Notes: generated by a model not told the origin, from the letters alone. A DNA stretch of 64,000 nucleotides from CAYYVK01 sp964475145 (GCA_964475145.1 CAYYVK010000001.1:13292-77291); one strand, 5' to 3'. Shown: positions 17,306-27,349, counted from the stretch's first letter. Program-made: numbers and translations.

Positions 17306-18796
17306 TTAAAAAGGATATCCTAAACCTAGTGTAAACAAGTAGACGTCAAACATGTCCCTGTTTAGTGTATTCACGTAAGAGACTTCATAACCTTTCTTTA
17401 CTGGTGTAATAGTAGCTTCTAAAGAGATTTTTTTAGAGGCGAAAAGGAGCAAAGAAATGAGAAGCATTCTTTCATCATCACCAACTCCACCATCAGTAAA
17501 ATTGGCTATCCAAGCAGTATTGTAAGCAGGTGTACTCTTGAGTACTACTCCTGGTATTATCCCTCCGGTCTCTGTTGTATTTTCTGCTTGAATTAACACC
17601 CTATTATAATCGTTATCATCTGGAAGTATGATATAATATCTTCCCCACCTATTTACCAGGCCAGCAGCTACAGCATGCGCAGGTGGACCCTTACCTGGCT
17701 TATTCGGATCTATCTGGTATCCAAACTCGTATCTGATAAAATCATAAAACTTGTACTTCGGCTGAAATGTTATGCCAATTTTTCCTTCACGGATATAGCT
17801 TAAAAGAAAAGTAAAGTTTTCACTCTGATTGTGAAGGTTTGGTAACTCGAATTTCTCACCTACACCTACTTTCAAATCAGCAGTACCATTCCAATCTGTG
17901 TCGAAGTAAACACTACTAAAGTTGCAAACCCAAAAAGAATAAGCATAAGGCTCTTCTACATTTTGACTGTCTACTTGATAGACGTAAGATTGTATCTTCA
18001 AGCTCCCATTGGTTATGTTTGAACAGTAAGGAGAAGGTAAAGAACCTTCTGTTTGGATATTACCTGATGGTAGTTGACTTGTTAAAATTGGGGCAGGAAT
18101 ATGGTAAAAATACTTCCAAGGTTGGTAGATTATATCACTTGCGTTGCACGGCTTTTCGTCGCATTCGTATGTGACTCTAAATTTGTCGTAATCGGAAAAC
18201 CTGGAAGTCTCTGTAATTGTCGTGTTAGTTAGCCCGAATATTTGTTTTGTTCCTAGATCGAGTAAAGTAGCGTTCAAGTCAGAAATCTCAACTATTCCGT
18301 TTCCGCTGCTAAGATAAGAATTTAGCATGCTAGTATAAGGTGTAAGGTTTCTGTAACCCCAAATTAAAAGAAGGTCAGAACCAAAGTAGCAGGGATTAAC
18401 AATACCAAGATAACTCGGACAAAACTCAATTCTAATAGGTCTATTGTTCACCTCAAGCCCATAGGTCCAGTTGTTCAAAACGCTAATTTGTTCGTCTGTG
18501 CAATTACATGCTACAACTATTCTTCCTTTTATTGTCCCTTGTGTTGTATACCAAAAGACGGTATTGTTACCTAGAACTGTCTTAGTCAGGAAATCGGAAA
18601 GTGCATTTCTGTCAAAAGAAACACTGTATAGGATGCCTATCCTATCAGCAGTAGTTATCACATCTCGTAGTTTTAGAAGTGTGTCTGCAGCATCCCATCC
18701 GGTCTCGTAATAAAAAGGTGGGAAAAATATTGTTAGTGTAACTATCAGAATTATTATGGTTGAAATTGCTTCTATAATAGATATTTGTCCGCGCAT
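17306..18796 (-). CDS. Large pilin-like surface protein of the pilus operon
   Basis: 496 residues. The N-terminus MRGQISIIEAISTIIILIVTLTIF looks like a prepilin: short basic leader, a glutamate near the start of the hydrophobic stretch, one membrane/assembly helix. The rest is a large extracytoplasmic region with paired cysteines (CNCTDEQ, CDEKPCNAS) and many N-x-S/T sequons. It is the last gene of the operon. Its size exceeds ordinary pilins, so a tip or minor adhesive pilin is plausible (inference). Confidence 0.7.
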   Translation of the reverse strand: MRGQISIIEAISTIIILIVTLTIFFPPFYYETGWDAADTLLKLRDVITTADRIGILYSVSFDRNALSDFLTKTVLGNNTVFWYTTQGTIKGRIVVACNCTDEQISVLNNWTYGLEVNNRPIRIEFCPSYLGIVNPCYFGSDLLLIWGYRNLTPYTSMLNSYLSSGNGIVEISDLNATLLDLGTKQIFGLTNTTITETSRFSDYDKFRVTYECDEKPCNASDIIYQPWKYFYHIPAPILTSQLPSGNIQTEGSLPSPYCSNITNGSLKIQSYVYQVDSQNVEEPYAYSFWVCNFSSVYFDTDWNGTADLKVGVGEKFELPNLHNQSENFTFLLSYIREGKIGITFQPKYKFYDFIRYEFGYQIDPNKPGKGPPAHAVAAGLVNRWGRYYIILPDDNDYNRVLIQAENTTETGGIIPGVVLKSTPAYNTAWIANFTDGGVGDDERMLLISLLLFASKKISLEATITPVKKGYEVSYVNTLNRDMFDVYLFTLGLGYPF

Positions 18797-18797
18797 C

Positions 18798-19304
18798 TTA
18801 CCACACTCTTACACTTATTTTTGCATAAGAGCCTGAATCTAAGGCCGCTATTCTAGTTACTTCTGCTATATTCTGTCTGGAAATCTTGGTAGGAGGTGAA
18901 CAGCTTGCTAAGAGTGTGTTAGAAATTAAGTCTGCAATCGTGATCTCAAATTGATAATCTTGTGGTACTCCTAATTTTTCGGCGATGGAATTGTAGTCTG
19001 AAGAACATGTTTGATTAAAGGCTTGTATTTTATCGAGAGAAATTAAGTTTGTTAAATTCTTCAACTCGCTAGAAAGGCCTATTCTCTTTATTTCACCAGG
19101 ACTCGTTTGGGTCCAATTGAGTGGTTCGCCAAAATCGTTTACTAAAAGCTCAGAAATCTGGTAAGCTTCTGCTTTTAGAAGCCTATTTCTTATTTCTGCT
19201 CTGTACACCGAAGTAGCAGAAATTGTTTGAAAAACTATGTATGTGGCAAACATTACAAACAATACTAGAGAAAAATAGTATTCGGAAGATACTTGAGCCT
19301 TCAT
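18798..19304 (-). CDS. Prepilin-like protein with class III signal sequence
   Basis: 168 residues beginning MKAQVSSEYYFSLVLFVMFATYIVF. The Q-x-S-x-E pattern after a basic residue is the class III signal motif of euryarchaeal pilins processed by an EppA/FlaK-type peptidase. The remainder is soluble with one cysteine pair. It overlaps the platform gene upstream by four bases and precedes the 496-residue protein, so it is probably a minor pilin. Confidence 0.72.
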   Translation of the reverse strand: MKAQVSSEYYFSLVLFVMFATYIVFQTISATSVYRAEIRNRLLKAEAYQISELLVNDFGEPLNWTQTSPGEIKRIGLSSELKNLTNLISLDKIQAFNQTCSSDYNSIAEKLGVPQDYQFEITIADLISNTLLASCSPPTKISRQNIAEVTRIAALDSGSYAKISVRVW

Positions 19305-20224
19305 ACTACCAGCAACCCTACTCTTGATAAGAACATGAATGAAACTAAAACTATCACGCTAAGGATTAAGCTATGTTTTAATCCTGCTATTACAGAATTC
19401 TCGCTTATCTGTCCTGCAACCAAGCCAGCAAAGAATGCTTGCATAAAAGCCATGTAGAAGAAGAGGGAAACATAGTAGGAGGGTATGCCAGGCTTAACAC
19501 CAAACAAACTAGTTGAAGTTAGTTCAAAAAGTGCACATATACTGCAAGCTCCAGCTGTACAACTCTCGCAAGGGTTTGTTAGCCCGACTACCTGTCCAAA
19601 GGTTGGAGAATAGAAAACAGGCATTAACAAATGATTGATAAGAACGATTATCACTATGAAAATTATAGTTATAGCATAGATTATTAGCAAGTGTTTATGT
19701 AATATGCTTCTCTTCTCCTTTTCTGCCTCTTGCAAGGTTATCAAGTTGTCTGCAACAGAATCTATGACAGAAACTATCTCACCTCCAGACAAATGAGCCT
19801 CTCTTATTATATTCACTGCCATATAAAGCCTTTTACTACTTTTTACCCTTTCAGCAAACTGACCTAGAACCTTATCTACACTCATCCCCCAGCTTATTTG
19901 ATTAGACATCTTCTTTACTTCCAGGCTCAGCCTACCATAGCCTATTTTACTAGTTTGTTGTATTGCCTTGTAAAGTGGCATTCCAGAGCTTATAGCTTCT
20001 GCCAAATCGTGTAAAAAGTTTGGAAATACTGCCTCCATTTCTTTTATGTCTCTGTACTTCTGGTACTGGTAAAGGAAATACATGAAAACTATTGCTAAAG
20101 TAGAAACTATTATCCCATTAGCTAAAACTCCCCTGTCGCCAGTTAAAACACCTATAAGAATAGCTCCTAGTAGAATTGCTCCAGAAATCCCTATCATCCT
20201 AATTTCTCTCTTAATTTTATTCAC
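19301..20224 (-). CDS. Pilus platform protein TadC/FlaJ family, second copy
   Basis: 307 residues with the T2SF fold: hydrophobic helices near the N-terminus, a cytoplasmic helical bundle (FPNFLHDLAEAISSGMPLYKAIQQ, then IIREAHLSGGEIVSVIDSVADNLITL), then three or more C-terminal membrane helices. It anchors the assembly ATPase in the membrane. It overlaps the preceding platform gene by eight bases; the pair resembles the TadB/TadC arrangement. Confidence 0.85.
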   Translation of the reverse strand: MNKIKREIRMIGISGAILLGAILIGVLTGDRGVLANGIIVSTLAIVFMYFLYQYQKYRDIKEMEAVFPNFLHDLAEAISSGMPLYKAIQQTSKIGYGRLSLEVKKMSNQISWGMSVDKVLGQFAERVKSSKRLYMAVNIIREAHLSGGEIVSVIDSVADNLITLQEAEKEKRSILHKHLLIIYAITIIFIVIIVLINHLLMPVFYSPTFGQVVGLTNPCESCTAGACSICALFELTSTSLFGVKPGIPSYYVSLFFYMAFMQAFFAGLVAGQISENSVIAGLKHSLILSVIVLVSFMFLSRVGLLVV

Positions 20225-21077
20225 CTCCTGGTGTTGCTGCCTTTACAAGATAGAGGAAAAGAATCGAAACTGACGGTATTACCACGAAAATCATCATAAA
20301 TTGGAGGGGAAGTACGTTGCCTCCTCCTATTCCAGAAATTATTGCAGTTAGGACTGTCATAAAAATAGCTGCAAGAATTATCGCAACAAGGTATATCTCC
20401 AAGTAAATCGTCAGGCTGTGAGCAAACTCGTATAATTTTCTTCTGTATTCTACCATCATGCTATTGGACTTCTCTTTCAAGTATACATTCAAATCTCCAC
20501 CTGCTCTTACGATTGAAAGGATTCCGTAAAAGATTTCACTAAGCTTTTTTGATGGTGACCTTTCAATAGCTCTTTCAAGTGCTGTGTTTACGTCTAGTCC
20601 GAACATCTCTATGTCTGTATTAATGGAGTTTATCTCAGCTGCAATTTCTTCCCTTCCAAACTTGGAAGACATCTTTAAAATTTTTGATAAAGGTAGTTTT
20701 GTACTAGCTATAGTTGAAAGATAGAGGAGGGAAAAAGGTAGTGCGCTATCTATCTTCTTCTCCCTATCTCTAATCAAAAGCTTTGGATAGTTTATGTACA
20801 AGTAAAAGAAGATTATAGAGAGGAAGACTGATGTGGTGAAACCAGTAAAAAATGCAAAAGCAAAGCTTTTAAACAATAATCCGTAGATGAAAGAAAATAT
20901 AGGCAACTCGAAAAGGAAAACTATTAAGCCTGTTAGCAAAGATTTGGAAATGAACTCTTCCACAGAAATTTTAGACTTTGATTTTCTTAAATCAGATTTT
21001 AAGTCTGGAAAGTAAACTGTAAGCTTGCCCGCATACTCGCTGAAAAGTTTGTAGGCAACCCTATCATAGAAACCCAT
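20217..21077 (-). CDS. Pilus platform protein TadC/FlaJ family, first copy
   Basis: 286 residues with T2SF features: N-terminal soluble segment, two helices, the cytoplasmic domain LPFSLLYLSTIASTKLPLSKILKMSSKFGR, then FYGILSIVRAGGDLNVYLKEKSNSMM and C-terminal helices. It lies directly after the ATPase gene with a one-base step, matching the usual ATPase-platform order of archaeal type IV pili. Confidence 0.85.
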   Translation of the reverse strand: MGFYDRVAYKLFSEYAGKLTVYFPDLKSDLRKSKSKISVEEFISKSLLTGLIVFLFELPIFSFIYGLLFKSFAFAFFTGFTTSVFLSIIFFYLYINYPKLLIRDREKKIDSALPFSLLYLSTIASTKLPLSKILKMSSKFGREEIAAEINSINTDIEMFGLDVNTALERAIERSPSKKLSEIFYGILSIVRAGGDLNVYLKEKSNSMMVEYRRKLYEFAHSLTIYLEIYLVAIILAAIFMTVLTAIISGIGGGNVLPLQFMMIFVVIPSVSILFLYLVKAATPGGE

Positions 21078-22877
21078 CTAGCTCTCACCCATTACTACTG
21101 CCAGAACTCGAACAGGTGATGTATAATAAAGGTTTATTACCTGGTACACACTTCTATAATCTGTTATGTTCTTTTTCTTCATCCACTCTAGAATCAAAGC
21201 CCTCCTTTGTAGCTCGTCTATCACGTCTTGCTCTGGTATACCAAACGTCTTTGAAATTTTCTTAAGAGTTAGACTCTTGCCTTGTACATCAAACTTGTCT
21301 GTGAAAGAATTCCACTTTAGCACAGTATTTACAGTGGGTCTTTGAGTCTCAAAATCAAAACCTGTTACCTCTACCACTTCACTCACTCTTCTAACAAACT
21401 TTTCTTTATACCTAGCACGAATTAGGAAAACTATCAAATCTAAGCTTGCAACGAGTGGAGGAGGTAGGGCAATAGGTTGTGTTGTTAATCTGTCAAAAAG
21501 TTTATTCATGTCTTCTGCATGTATTGTTGCAAGAGATGGGTGACCAGTAGAGATTTGTTGGAATAGGATGTAAGCTTCTTTACCCCTAACCTCCCCAACT
21601 ACTATATAATCTGGTCTTTGTCTTAGGCTTTCTCTCAGCAGGTCGAACAAGTCTACCTCTCCTCTTTCTCCCTTACTTATAGCAGTTCTTGCAACAGTAG
21701 GAACCCAGTGAGGATGTGGTAACCTTATTTCTGCAGTATCCTCTATAGAAACGATCTTCTTCTCTGGCCTGATAAAAAGAGAAAGAACGTTTAGCATAGA
21801 AGTTTTACCAGTTGCTGTACCACCAGAAATCAGAATACTTCTCCCATAATCTACTGCCAGCCATAAGAATGCTAAAGTCTTTGCATCGACTGTTCCATAG
21901 TTCATTAAATGAATAGGCGTTAAAGGCTCTTCTGTGAATTTTCTGATAGTAAAATTGCTTCCTTTTCTTGCTATGTCTGTGGCTAAAGTTGCTTGTAAAC
22001 GCGAGCCGTCAGGGAGAGTTCCATCAACCAAAGGTTCAGCAACTGAAATAGATTTACCGCTTAACTGAGCTAACCTTATTATAAAAGAGTCTAGTTCCTC
22101 AGCAGAAGGAAAAACTACATTAGTAACTATAGAGCCAAAAGCAGGATCTCTATGATAGACAAAAATTGGCACCCCTACTCCGTCGCAAGAAATGTCCTCT
22201 ATATTCGGGTCTTGCATTAATGGTTCTATTCTTCCCAAACCAACAAAATCTCTGTTTATGTAGTAATCAAGTATTTCTCTTTCCTCTGGTGTAATTTCTA
22301 CCTTAAAGTATTTTAGCAATTCACTTATCTGTTGACGGATATACTCTCTTGCTTCAGCCACTCCTAATTTAGAGAAGTCTACCTCCAGCCTCTGTTCTAG
22401 GAGCTCTCTAAGCTTATTCATCAAACTTTTTATCTTATCACTCAAAGGCGGTTCAACTAACTGATAAACATATTTATTTGCCTTTTCGTCCCAGAAGATC
22501 CGAGCATAAGCAAAAATCTTTTCACCTTTTTTTGGATTTCTTGGAATTAAAGGATATATGGTGACTCCTTTTTTAATTTCTACAGCTTCTTTTTTTCCTA
22601 TCCCAACTTTTTTAATTTCTGTTGGAATCTCTAATCCCTCTTCTACCTTTACTTCTTTTCGAATGGCTGGTTTTTCTACTTCCTTAGGAACTTCTACACC
22701 ACCTATCATTGGCCGAATCTTTAACGGTACTTCTATCACACCTCCAGTAGACTTTATAGCTAAAGAAACTCCCAGCGGGCCTATTCCTGCTCCTTCTGCT
22801 TCAGCACTCTTAGCTTCCGTTAGGACTTTCTTCGCACCCCTAATCATTTTTCTTGCTACTATTTTAGCTATCCTCAT
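21078..22877 (-). CDS. Type IV pilus assembly ATPase (TadA/VirB11 family)
   Basis: A 599-residue secretion ATPase. The N-terminal 110 residues are low-complexity and lysine/glutamate/valine rich; a domain of about 140 residues leads into LDYYINRDFVGLGRIEPLM and DPNIEDISCDG, then the Walker A SGGTATGKTSMLN (about residue 352), IEDTAEIRLPHPHWV, Walker B-like PDYIVVGEVRGKEA and the HIS box TGHPSLATIHAED. It powers assembly of the pilus encoded here and is the only such ATPase in the window. Confidence 0.93.
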   Translation of the reverse strand: MRIAKIVARKMIRGAKKVLTEAKSAEAEGAGIGPLGVSLAIKSTGGVIEVPLKIRPMIGGVEVPKEVEKPAIRKEVKVEEGLEIPTEIKKVGIGKKEAVEIKKGVTIYPLIPRNPKKGEKIFAYARIFWDEKANKYVYQLVEPPLSDKIKSLMNKLRELLEQRLEVDFSKLGVAEAREYIRQQISELLKYFKVEITPEEREILDYYINRDFVGLGRIEPLMQDPNIEDISCDGVGVPIFVYHRDPAFGSIVTNVVFPSAEELDSFIIRLAQLSGKSISVAEPLVDGTLPDGSRLQATLATDIARKGSNFTIRKFTEEPLTPIHLMNYGTVDAKTLAFLWLAVDYGRSILISGGTATGKTSMLNVLSLFIRPEKKIVSIEDTAEIRLPHPHWVPTVARTAISKGERGEVDLFDLLRESLRQRPDYIVVGEVRGKEAYILFQQISTGHPSLATIHAEDMNKLFDRLTTQPIALPPPLVASLDLIVFLIRARYKEKFVRRVSEVVEVTGFDFETQRPTVNTVLKWNSFTDKFDVQGKSLTLKKISKTFGIPEQDVIDELQRRALILEWMKKKNITDYRSVYQVINLYYTSPVRVLAVVMGES

Positions 22878-23299
22878 CAGCTTACCCCTAAAATATTTTT
22901 ATCTTTTTCTAATGTTAAAGTTATAGGCTTAATCGAGTAAGAAAAGCCGTTGAAAAGAAGTGTATAGTTTAAATTGTGTAAGGATGACTTATCTGCGACT
23001 CCTCCTGGTTGAGTAATTACACTAGACTGATTGTTGCTAAAACTTATCTCTGTGTAATAACCTCCTGTCATGTTCTGGAGTTTGAAAGAAAGAGCAGCAT
23101 AATCACATATTTTACATTCAGCAAGAAGGTTTATAGCAATCGCTGAAACGTAGCTATTAACCAATTTTCTGTGACCAGAAGCAACGTCTTCTCTAAATAG
23201 GTCGGACTGAAGTTTAAAAAAGTATCCTAATGCTCCTAGTATGCTTATGCTTAAGACAAAGAAAATTACAAATTGTACTACGACTGTTTGAGCTTTCAT
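22877..23299 (-). CDS. Membrane-anchored pilus accessory protein
   Basis: 140 residues. The N-terminus MKAQTVVVQFVIFFVLSISILGALGYFF is a single hydrophobic helix with a short basic leader, followed by an extracytoplasmic domain with one Cys pair (CKIC). It lacks the early glutamate of true pilins. It overlaps both neighbours (pilin upstream, ATPase downstream) by one to four bases. Probably a minor pilin or an assembly component; no family recognised. Confidence 0.6.
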   Translation of the reverse strand: MKAQTVVVQFVIFFVLSISILGALGYFFKLQSDLFREDVASGHRKLVNSYVSAIAINLLAECKICDYAALSFKLQNMTGGYYTEISFSNNQSSVITQPGGVADKSSLHNLNYTLLFNGFSYSIKPITLTLEKDKNILGVS

Positions 23300-23910
23300 C
23301 CTAAAAGAATTTTTACTTTTGTTATAGTTAAACCTTCTGGAGTTGTGGTTATTTCACCCCTAGATATACCTATTGTTTTACCAGTAGAGGTTGTGGGACC
23401 TGTTACCTCTAACTCGATCTTCTGTCTTACATTAGGGTTGCTTGGGTCTACTAGCTCTCTAAACCATATTTTGTAAGTGATGTTGTAACCGTCTCCAAAA
23501 GGATCTGCACGACCACAAGTAACGAAAGAGTTACTTCCTAGGTATGCTGAATCTGAAGGAGATACACAATTATCGCCAGCCAAGAGTGCAACCCAGTCTC
23601 CTGTTGCTGCTAGGTTAGTAGCTTTGCTAAAAAAAGTAAACTGAATACTGTTACTTGCAGTTTCAATTATCCATATGCCGTCTACGTCTAATTTAAACGT
23701 ATCATACCCACCCTTGTTAGCAACGGTTGTTATCTTTCTTTGTAAGGAGTTTGGATTGTTTGGGTCAAAATATCCAGCTACTCTTTCTGTTACAGACCTG
23801 CTCTGCATTTTTTGTATTAACGGCAAACCCCATGTATATGCCATCGCAACAAGTGTTATGGCTATTAGCACTACCAAAACAGCAGAAATGATCTCACTCA
23901 CACCTTTCAT
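23296..23910 (-). CDS. Archaeal type IV pilin / archaellin-like protein
   Basis: 204 residues starting MKGVSEIISAVLVVLIAITLVAMAYTWG. The K-G/V processing site with glutamate at +3 and the SEIISAVLVVLIAI helix are the archaeal pilin/archaellin signature. The C-terminal domain is beta-rich with a cysteine pair. It is the best candidate for the major subunit of this operon. The prepilin peptidase at 3580 would process it. Confidence 0.78.
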   Translation of the reverse strand: MKGVSEIISAVLVVLIAITLVAMAYTWGLPLIQKMQSRSVTERVAGYFDPNNPNSLQRKITTVANKGGYDTFKLDVDGIWIIETASNSIQFTFFSKATNLAATGDWVALLAGDNCVSPSDSAYLGSNSFVTCGRADPFGDGYNITYKIWFRELVDPSNPNVRQKIELEVTGPTTSTGKTIGISRGEITTTPEGLTITKVKILLG

Positions 23911-23913
23911 ATT

Positions 23914-24381
23914 TTATAGTGTTGGTTTTGGTGGTAATAAAGGTTTTTTAATAGTAATTGGTGGTCTTCTTAGTCTCTTCTCCACTTCTTCCAAAGATGC
24001 TTGCATAGCCTGGTTCGCTTCTACCATCTTCTTTGTCATTTCTATTAGCTGGTCCAGCTTTTGAGCAATAGAAGGAGTGATTCCTTCCTTAGAAGCTACT
24101 TCCTCTTCTGCCGACGCTTTTATGAAATTTATTAGTTCTTCTAACCTTGAAGTCAGATCTTCTAACCTGGAAGGAAGCTTTGAAAGCTCTATTCTCAAGG
24201 CATCGTTGGCCTTTGCTAATTCGTCTACAATTTGTTGATTCATCCTGATTATATCTACAAGCTCTTTATAAAGCTCTTTCGAGTCAAAAGCTTTGGAAGC
24301 TTCTAACTGCTCTATTCTCTTTTCCAACCTTCTTAAAGGAGAAATAGGAATTATTTCTACTTCCTCTGTACATTCTGGCAT
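23914..24381 (-). CDS. Coiled-coil protein, first gene of pilus operon
   Basis: 155 residues, almost wholly helical: RRLEKRIEQLEASKAFDSKELYKELVDIIRMN and later coiled-coil heptads, ending in a proline/lysine tail (RPPITIKKPLLPPKP). No signal or membrane segment, so it is probably cytoplasmic. It resembles the FlaCE/FlaD-style accessory proteins in being coiled coil and lying next to pilin genes, but the sequence does not prove that. Confidence 0.6.
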   Translation of the reverse strand: MPECTEEVEIIPISPLRRLEKRIEQLEASKAFDSKELYKELVDIIRMNQQIVDELAKANDALRIELSKLPSRLEDLTSRLEELINFIKASAEEEVASKEGITPSIAQKLDQLIEMTKKMVEANQAMQASLEEVEKRLRRPPITIKKPLLPPKPTL

Positions 24382-24419
24382 ATTTATTATTTTAAAATTA
24401 AAGTTAATAAAAGTACCAG

Positions 24420-26066
24420 TTAGTATTCTTCCTCGCCACTAGGAGTAGGTGTTGATGGCTTTTCCTTGGAAAGCTTTCCAGCAGCTATAACATCATCTAT
24501 TCTCAGAATCATTTCAGCAGCTTCTGCAGCTGAAATTATTGCTTGCCTCTTCACTTTTAGAGGTTCTACCACGCCATACTCAAACGCATCTTCTATTCTT
24601 CCCTCAAAGATGTTTATGCCATAAGTGCTTTTGCCTTGCTCGTGAGCTGCTCTAAGTTGTACAAGAATGTCTATTGGGTCTAGACCTGCATTCTCGGCTA
24701 AAGTCCTTGGAACTATTTCTAAAGCATCTGCAAAAGCTTTTATAGCCAATTGTTCTCTCCCTGAAAACTTTTCTGCAAACTCTTTTAATTGCTTAGAAAC
24801 TTCAGCCTCAGGAGCCCCTGCACCTGGAAGTATCTTACCAACTTCTACTGCTGATGCTACAGCACCTATTGCATCTTCTATACTTCTATCAACTTCATCA
24901 ACAACATGCTCCGTGCTTCCCCTTACTAGAATAGTCACTGCCTTAGGATCTTTGCAACCTGTTACAAAAGTTACTTCTTCTCCACCTATTTTCTTCTCTT
25001 CTACCAGCTTGGCATAACCTAAGTCTTCTTTTGTCAAATCTTCTAAGTTTGAAACTATTCTTCCACCTGTTGCTCTTGCTAAAGCCTCCATGTCAGACTG
25101 TTTCACTCTTCTGCAAGCAAGAATGCCTTTTTTAGCTAGGTAGTGCTGAGCAACGTCGTCTATACCTTTCTGACAGAATACCACGTTAGCGCCTGTTGCA
25201 GCAACCTTTTCCACCATTTCTTTTAGCATCTTCTGTTCTTGCTCTAAAAATGCTTGCATCTGTTCTGGAGATGTAATTCTTATTTGTGCGTCTGTCTCAG
25301 GCTCTTTTACTTCAAGCGCAACATCCAATAAAGCTATCTTTGCATCTTTTATTGTTTTAGGCATTCCTGGATGCACTACCTCCTTATCTATAGCAATTCC
25401 CCTTATTAGCTCTGTTTCTTCAGAAGAAGCACCATGTTTCTTCAATCTTTTTATGTTGTCTGTATCTACGACAATTTTTCCATCTTTTTTCTCTGCTACA
25501 CTTCTTACTGCTTCAACAACCAGAGAAGCTAACTTTGGAGATGCCTTTTCCACAGACTTTCCAGACATGGCAGTAATCGCTATCTTTTTCAAGTCTTCTG
25601 TATCTTCTAGTGTAACCGGCCTTGCAATTTTCTCTAGAATCTTTAAAGCCTCTTCTTTAGCAATCTTAAAACCTTTTGTTATGACAGTTGGATGAACTTC
25701 TTGATCTAAAAGTTGCTCAGCATTTTTCAAAAGCTCGCCTGCTAAAATAACGGAAGTAGTGGTACCGTCGCCTGTCTCCTCGTTCTGTGTCTTTGCTACT
25801 TCAACCATCATCTTAGCAGCTGGGTGCTCTATCTCCATTTCTTCTAGAATAGTCACACCATCGTTGGTAATAACTATATCACCTATACTGTCTACAAGCA
25901 TTTTGTCCATTCCCTTAGGTCCTAGAGTAGTTTTCACAGCCTCAGCAACTGCCTTAGCAGCTGCTATGTTATTGCGTTGAGCATCCTTACCTGTAGTTCT
26001 TAACGTACCTTCTGGCAATATCAAAACCGGCTGTCCTCCTAATTGACCTATCATTGCCTGAGCCAT
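24420..26066 (-). CDS. ths: Thermosome subunit (group II chaperonin)
   Basis: A 548-residue ATP-dependent folding chaperonin. Signatures include [25 protein letters not shown], the nucleotide site [18 protein letters not shown] (GDGTT at residues 99-103) and the late GGAP-like [14 protein letters not shown]; the C-terminus ends with an acidic EEEY tail. Only one subunit gene is in the window. A strong Shine-Dalgarno (GGAGGTG) and TATA-like box precede it, fitting high expression. Confidence 0.98.
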   Translation of the reverse strand: MAQAMIGQLGGQPVLILPEGTLRTTGKDAQRNNIAAAKAVAEAVKTTLGPKGMDKMLVDSIGDIVITNDGVTILEEMEIEHPAAKMMVEVAKTQNEETGDGTTTSVILAGELLKNAEQLLDQEVHPTVITKGFKIAKEEALKILEKIARPVTLEDTEDLKKIAITAMSGKSVEKASPKLASLVVEAVRSVAEKKDGKIVVDTDNIKRLKKHGASSEETELIRGIAIDKEVVHPGMPKTIKDAKIALLDVALEVKEPETDAQIRITSPEQMQAFLEQEQKMLKEMVEKVAATGANVVFCQKGIDDVAQHYLAKKGILACRRVKQSDMEALARATGGRIVSNLEDLTKEDLGYAKLVEEKKIGGEEVTFVTGCKDPKAVTILVRGSTEHVVDEVDRSIEDAIGAVASAVEVGKILPGAGAPEAEVSKQLKEFAEKFSGREQLAIKAFADALEIVPRTLAENAGLDPIDILVQLRAAHEQGKSTYGINIFEGRIEDAFEYGVVEPLKVKRQAIISAAEAAEMILRIDDVIAAGKLSKEKPSTPTPSGEEEY

Positions 26067-26069
26067 CAG

Positions 26070-26120
26070 AACACCTCCTAAATCAGTATATTAGTATACG
26101 TACATTCATATATTTAAATT
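26070..26120 (-). promoter_or_regulatory. Promoter and ribosome-binding site of the thermosome gene
   Basis: On the minus strand a TATA-like ATTTAAATATA lies at about 26109-26120, followed by a region rich in GTATAC-type palindromic steps (about 26085-26104) and then GGAGGTG at 26072-26078, six bases before the ATG. The palindromic stretch between TATA box and start could bind a heat-shock repressor; that is inference. Confidence 0.55.
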
Positions 26121-26404
26121 TTATTCTGGTAGGCCAAGTTTTTTACTTGTACTGCTTCCATTTGGCTTCTTATTCCATACAGAAAGGGTTGAACTATTTT
26201 TCTGCAGATCTTCTCCTACCAATTGAAAGCAGTAGAAGAAATTATTGATAGATGTGATGGCACTTTAGCCTTTAATATTGAGAAATTAAGTACTCTTGAA
26301 TGTTATCCAGAAATTAAGGAAAAATTCTAAAACTCGTGAAACAAAATAATTGCATTCACTTCCCCAAGCTTGAACCTCTAAAATTTCAGATTGTATTTAC
26401 CTCT
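26121..26404. other. Intergenic stretch with a short orphan coding fragment
   Basis: No full gene is seen. From 26193 to TAA 26328-26330 a plus-strand frame reads like protein sequence (IFLQIFSYQLKAVEEIIDRC and LSTLECYPEIKEKF) but has no good start and is closed upstream by TGA 26190-26192. It could be the 3' remnant of a lost gene or chance. The rest is AT-rich spacer before the 3' end of the regulator gene. Confidence 0.35.
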
Positions 26405-27307
26405 TTAGAGACATGAAGATTCTACAACCTTTCTCAAATCTTTTCTACTAGTTTCTTTCAATTCTTCTTTCGATATGATTGGCAAATTGTCTAAATACTT
26501 TTTTCTATACTGTTGGATTACAAACAAAACCTTCGAGAGGGTCACCGCTGACATTTCTCTGAAATGTTGCAAACTTCTTAGAACTTTTTCCTCGTCTTCG
26601 TAAAGCGCTGTAATAAATACTTTTTCCTCTCTTCCAATAATATTAAAAATTGATCCACGCACCGGAGAATTCTCTATTTTCATACGCTTAAACTCTTTGA
26701 CAACTTCACTTTCGAAATCATCTTTTGGTTTGAGATACACCGGTTCTGATTGATCAAACCTAAAGTTAACTCGAAGTTTTGTGTTCAGCAATTCTTCCAT
26801 CTTTTCTACATGCTCGAGTTTCGGGTTCACACGTTTGTGCTCTATTTCATACAATGCCTTTTTGGATATACCTATCCTTTTCGCCATATCCTCTAGCGTA
26901 TACTTGTTCTCTAACCTCTTCCTCCTAAGCAACTCTGCGTCTATTTCTACTACATGCTTACCTTTGCTAGCCATAACTGCTGATGAGGTATTATCAATAA
27001 TAGATTCTAGCGTTTGAGGCGTGACCACTGCCACAGAGAAACGGTTGTACACTGTATTGTCCTGGAGCTTAAATTTTGTACATCTATAAGCTACGATAAA
27101 TGGGCAAGCTGAAAGAAAGTATGCCAAGTTCTTTAGGCTAAAAGCACTTTCCTGTGAAATGCAGTCCACGTTAAATAAAACCTTTAACAGGAGTAGATAA
27201 TCTCTTCTAGCAGCAATGTCAAAACATCCACTAGTCACGAACACATCAAATTCTTTTCTCTTTAGCATCTCGGCTACTTGCTTTAGCAGTAGAAACTTAT
27301 TAAACAT
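26405..27307 (-). CDS. Helix-turn-helix regulator, COG1395-like
   Basis: About 300 residues. The N-terminal 140 residues form a domain without a name I can give (FNKFLLLKQVAEMLKRKEFDVFVTSGCFDIAARR); it precedes an XRE-type helix-turn-helix, LLRRKRLENKYTLEDMAKRIGISKKALYEIEH, and a C-terminal alpha/beta domain. This matches the conserved archaeal putative transcriptional regulator of COG1395. I start at ATG 27307 because the longer frame adds non-conserved residues and runs into the tRNA-Ile region. Confidence 0.82.
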   Translation of the reverse strand: MFNKFLLLKQVAEMLKRKEFDVFVTSGCFDIAARRDYLLLLKVLFNVDCISQESAFSLKNLAYFLSACPFIVAYRCTKFKLQDNTVYNRFSVAVVTPQTLESIIDNTSSAVMASKGKHVVEIDAELLRRKRLENKYTLEDMAKRIGISKKALYEIEHKRVNPKLEHVEKMEELLNTKLRVNFRFDQSEPVYLKPKDDFESEVVKEFKRMKIENSPVRGSIFNIIGREEKVFITALYEDEEKVLRSLQHFREMSAVTLSKVLFVIQQYRKKYLDNLPIISKEELKETSRKDLRKVVESSCL

Positions 27308-27349
27308 TTCTCTCAATAAATTATTGAAAAGAAATATATTTATGATATT

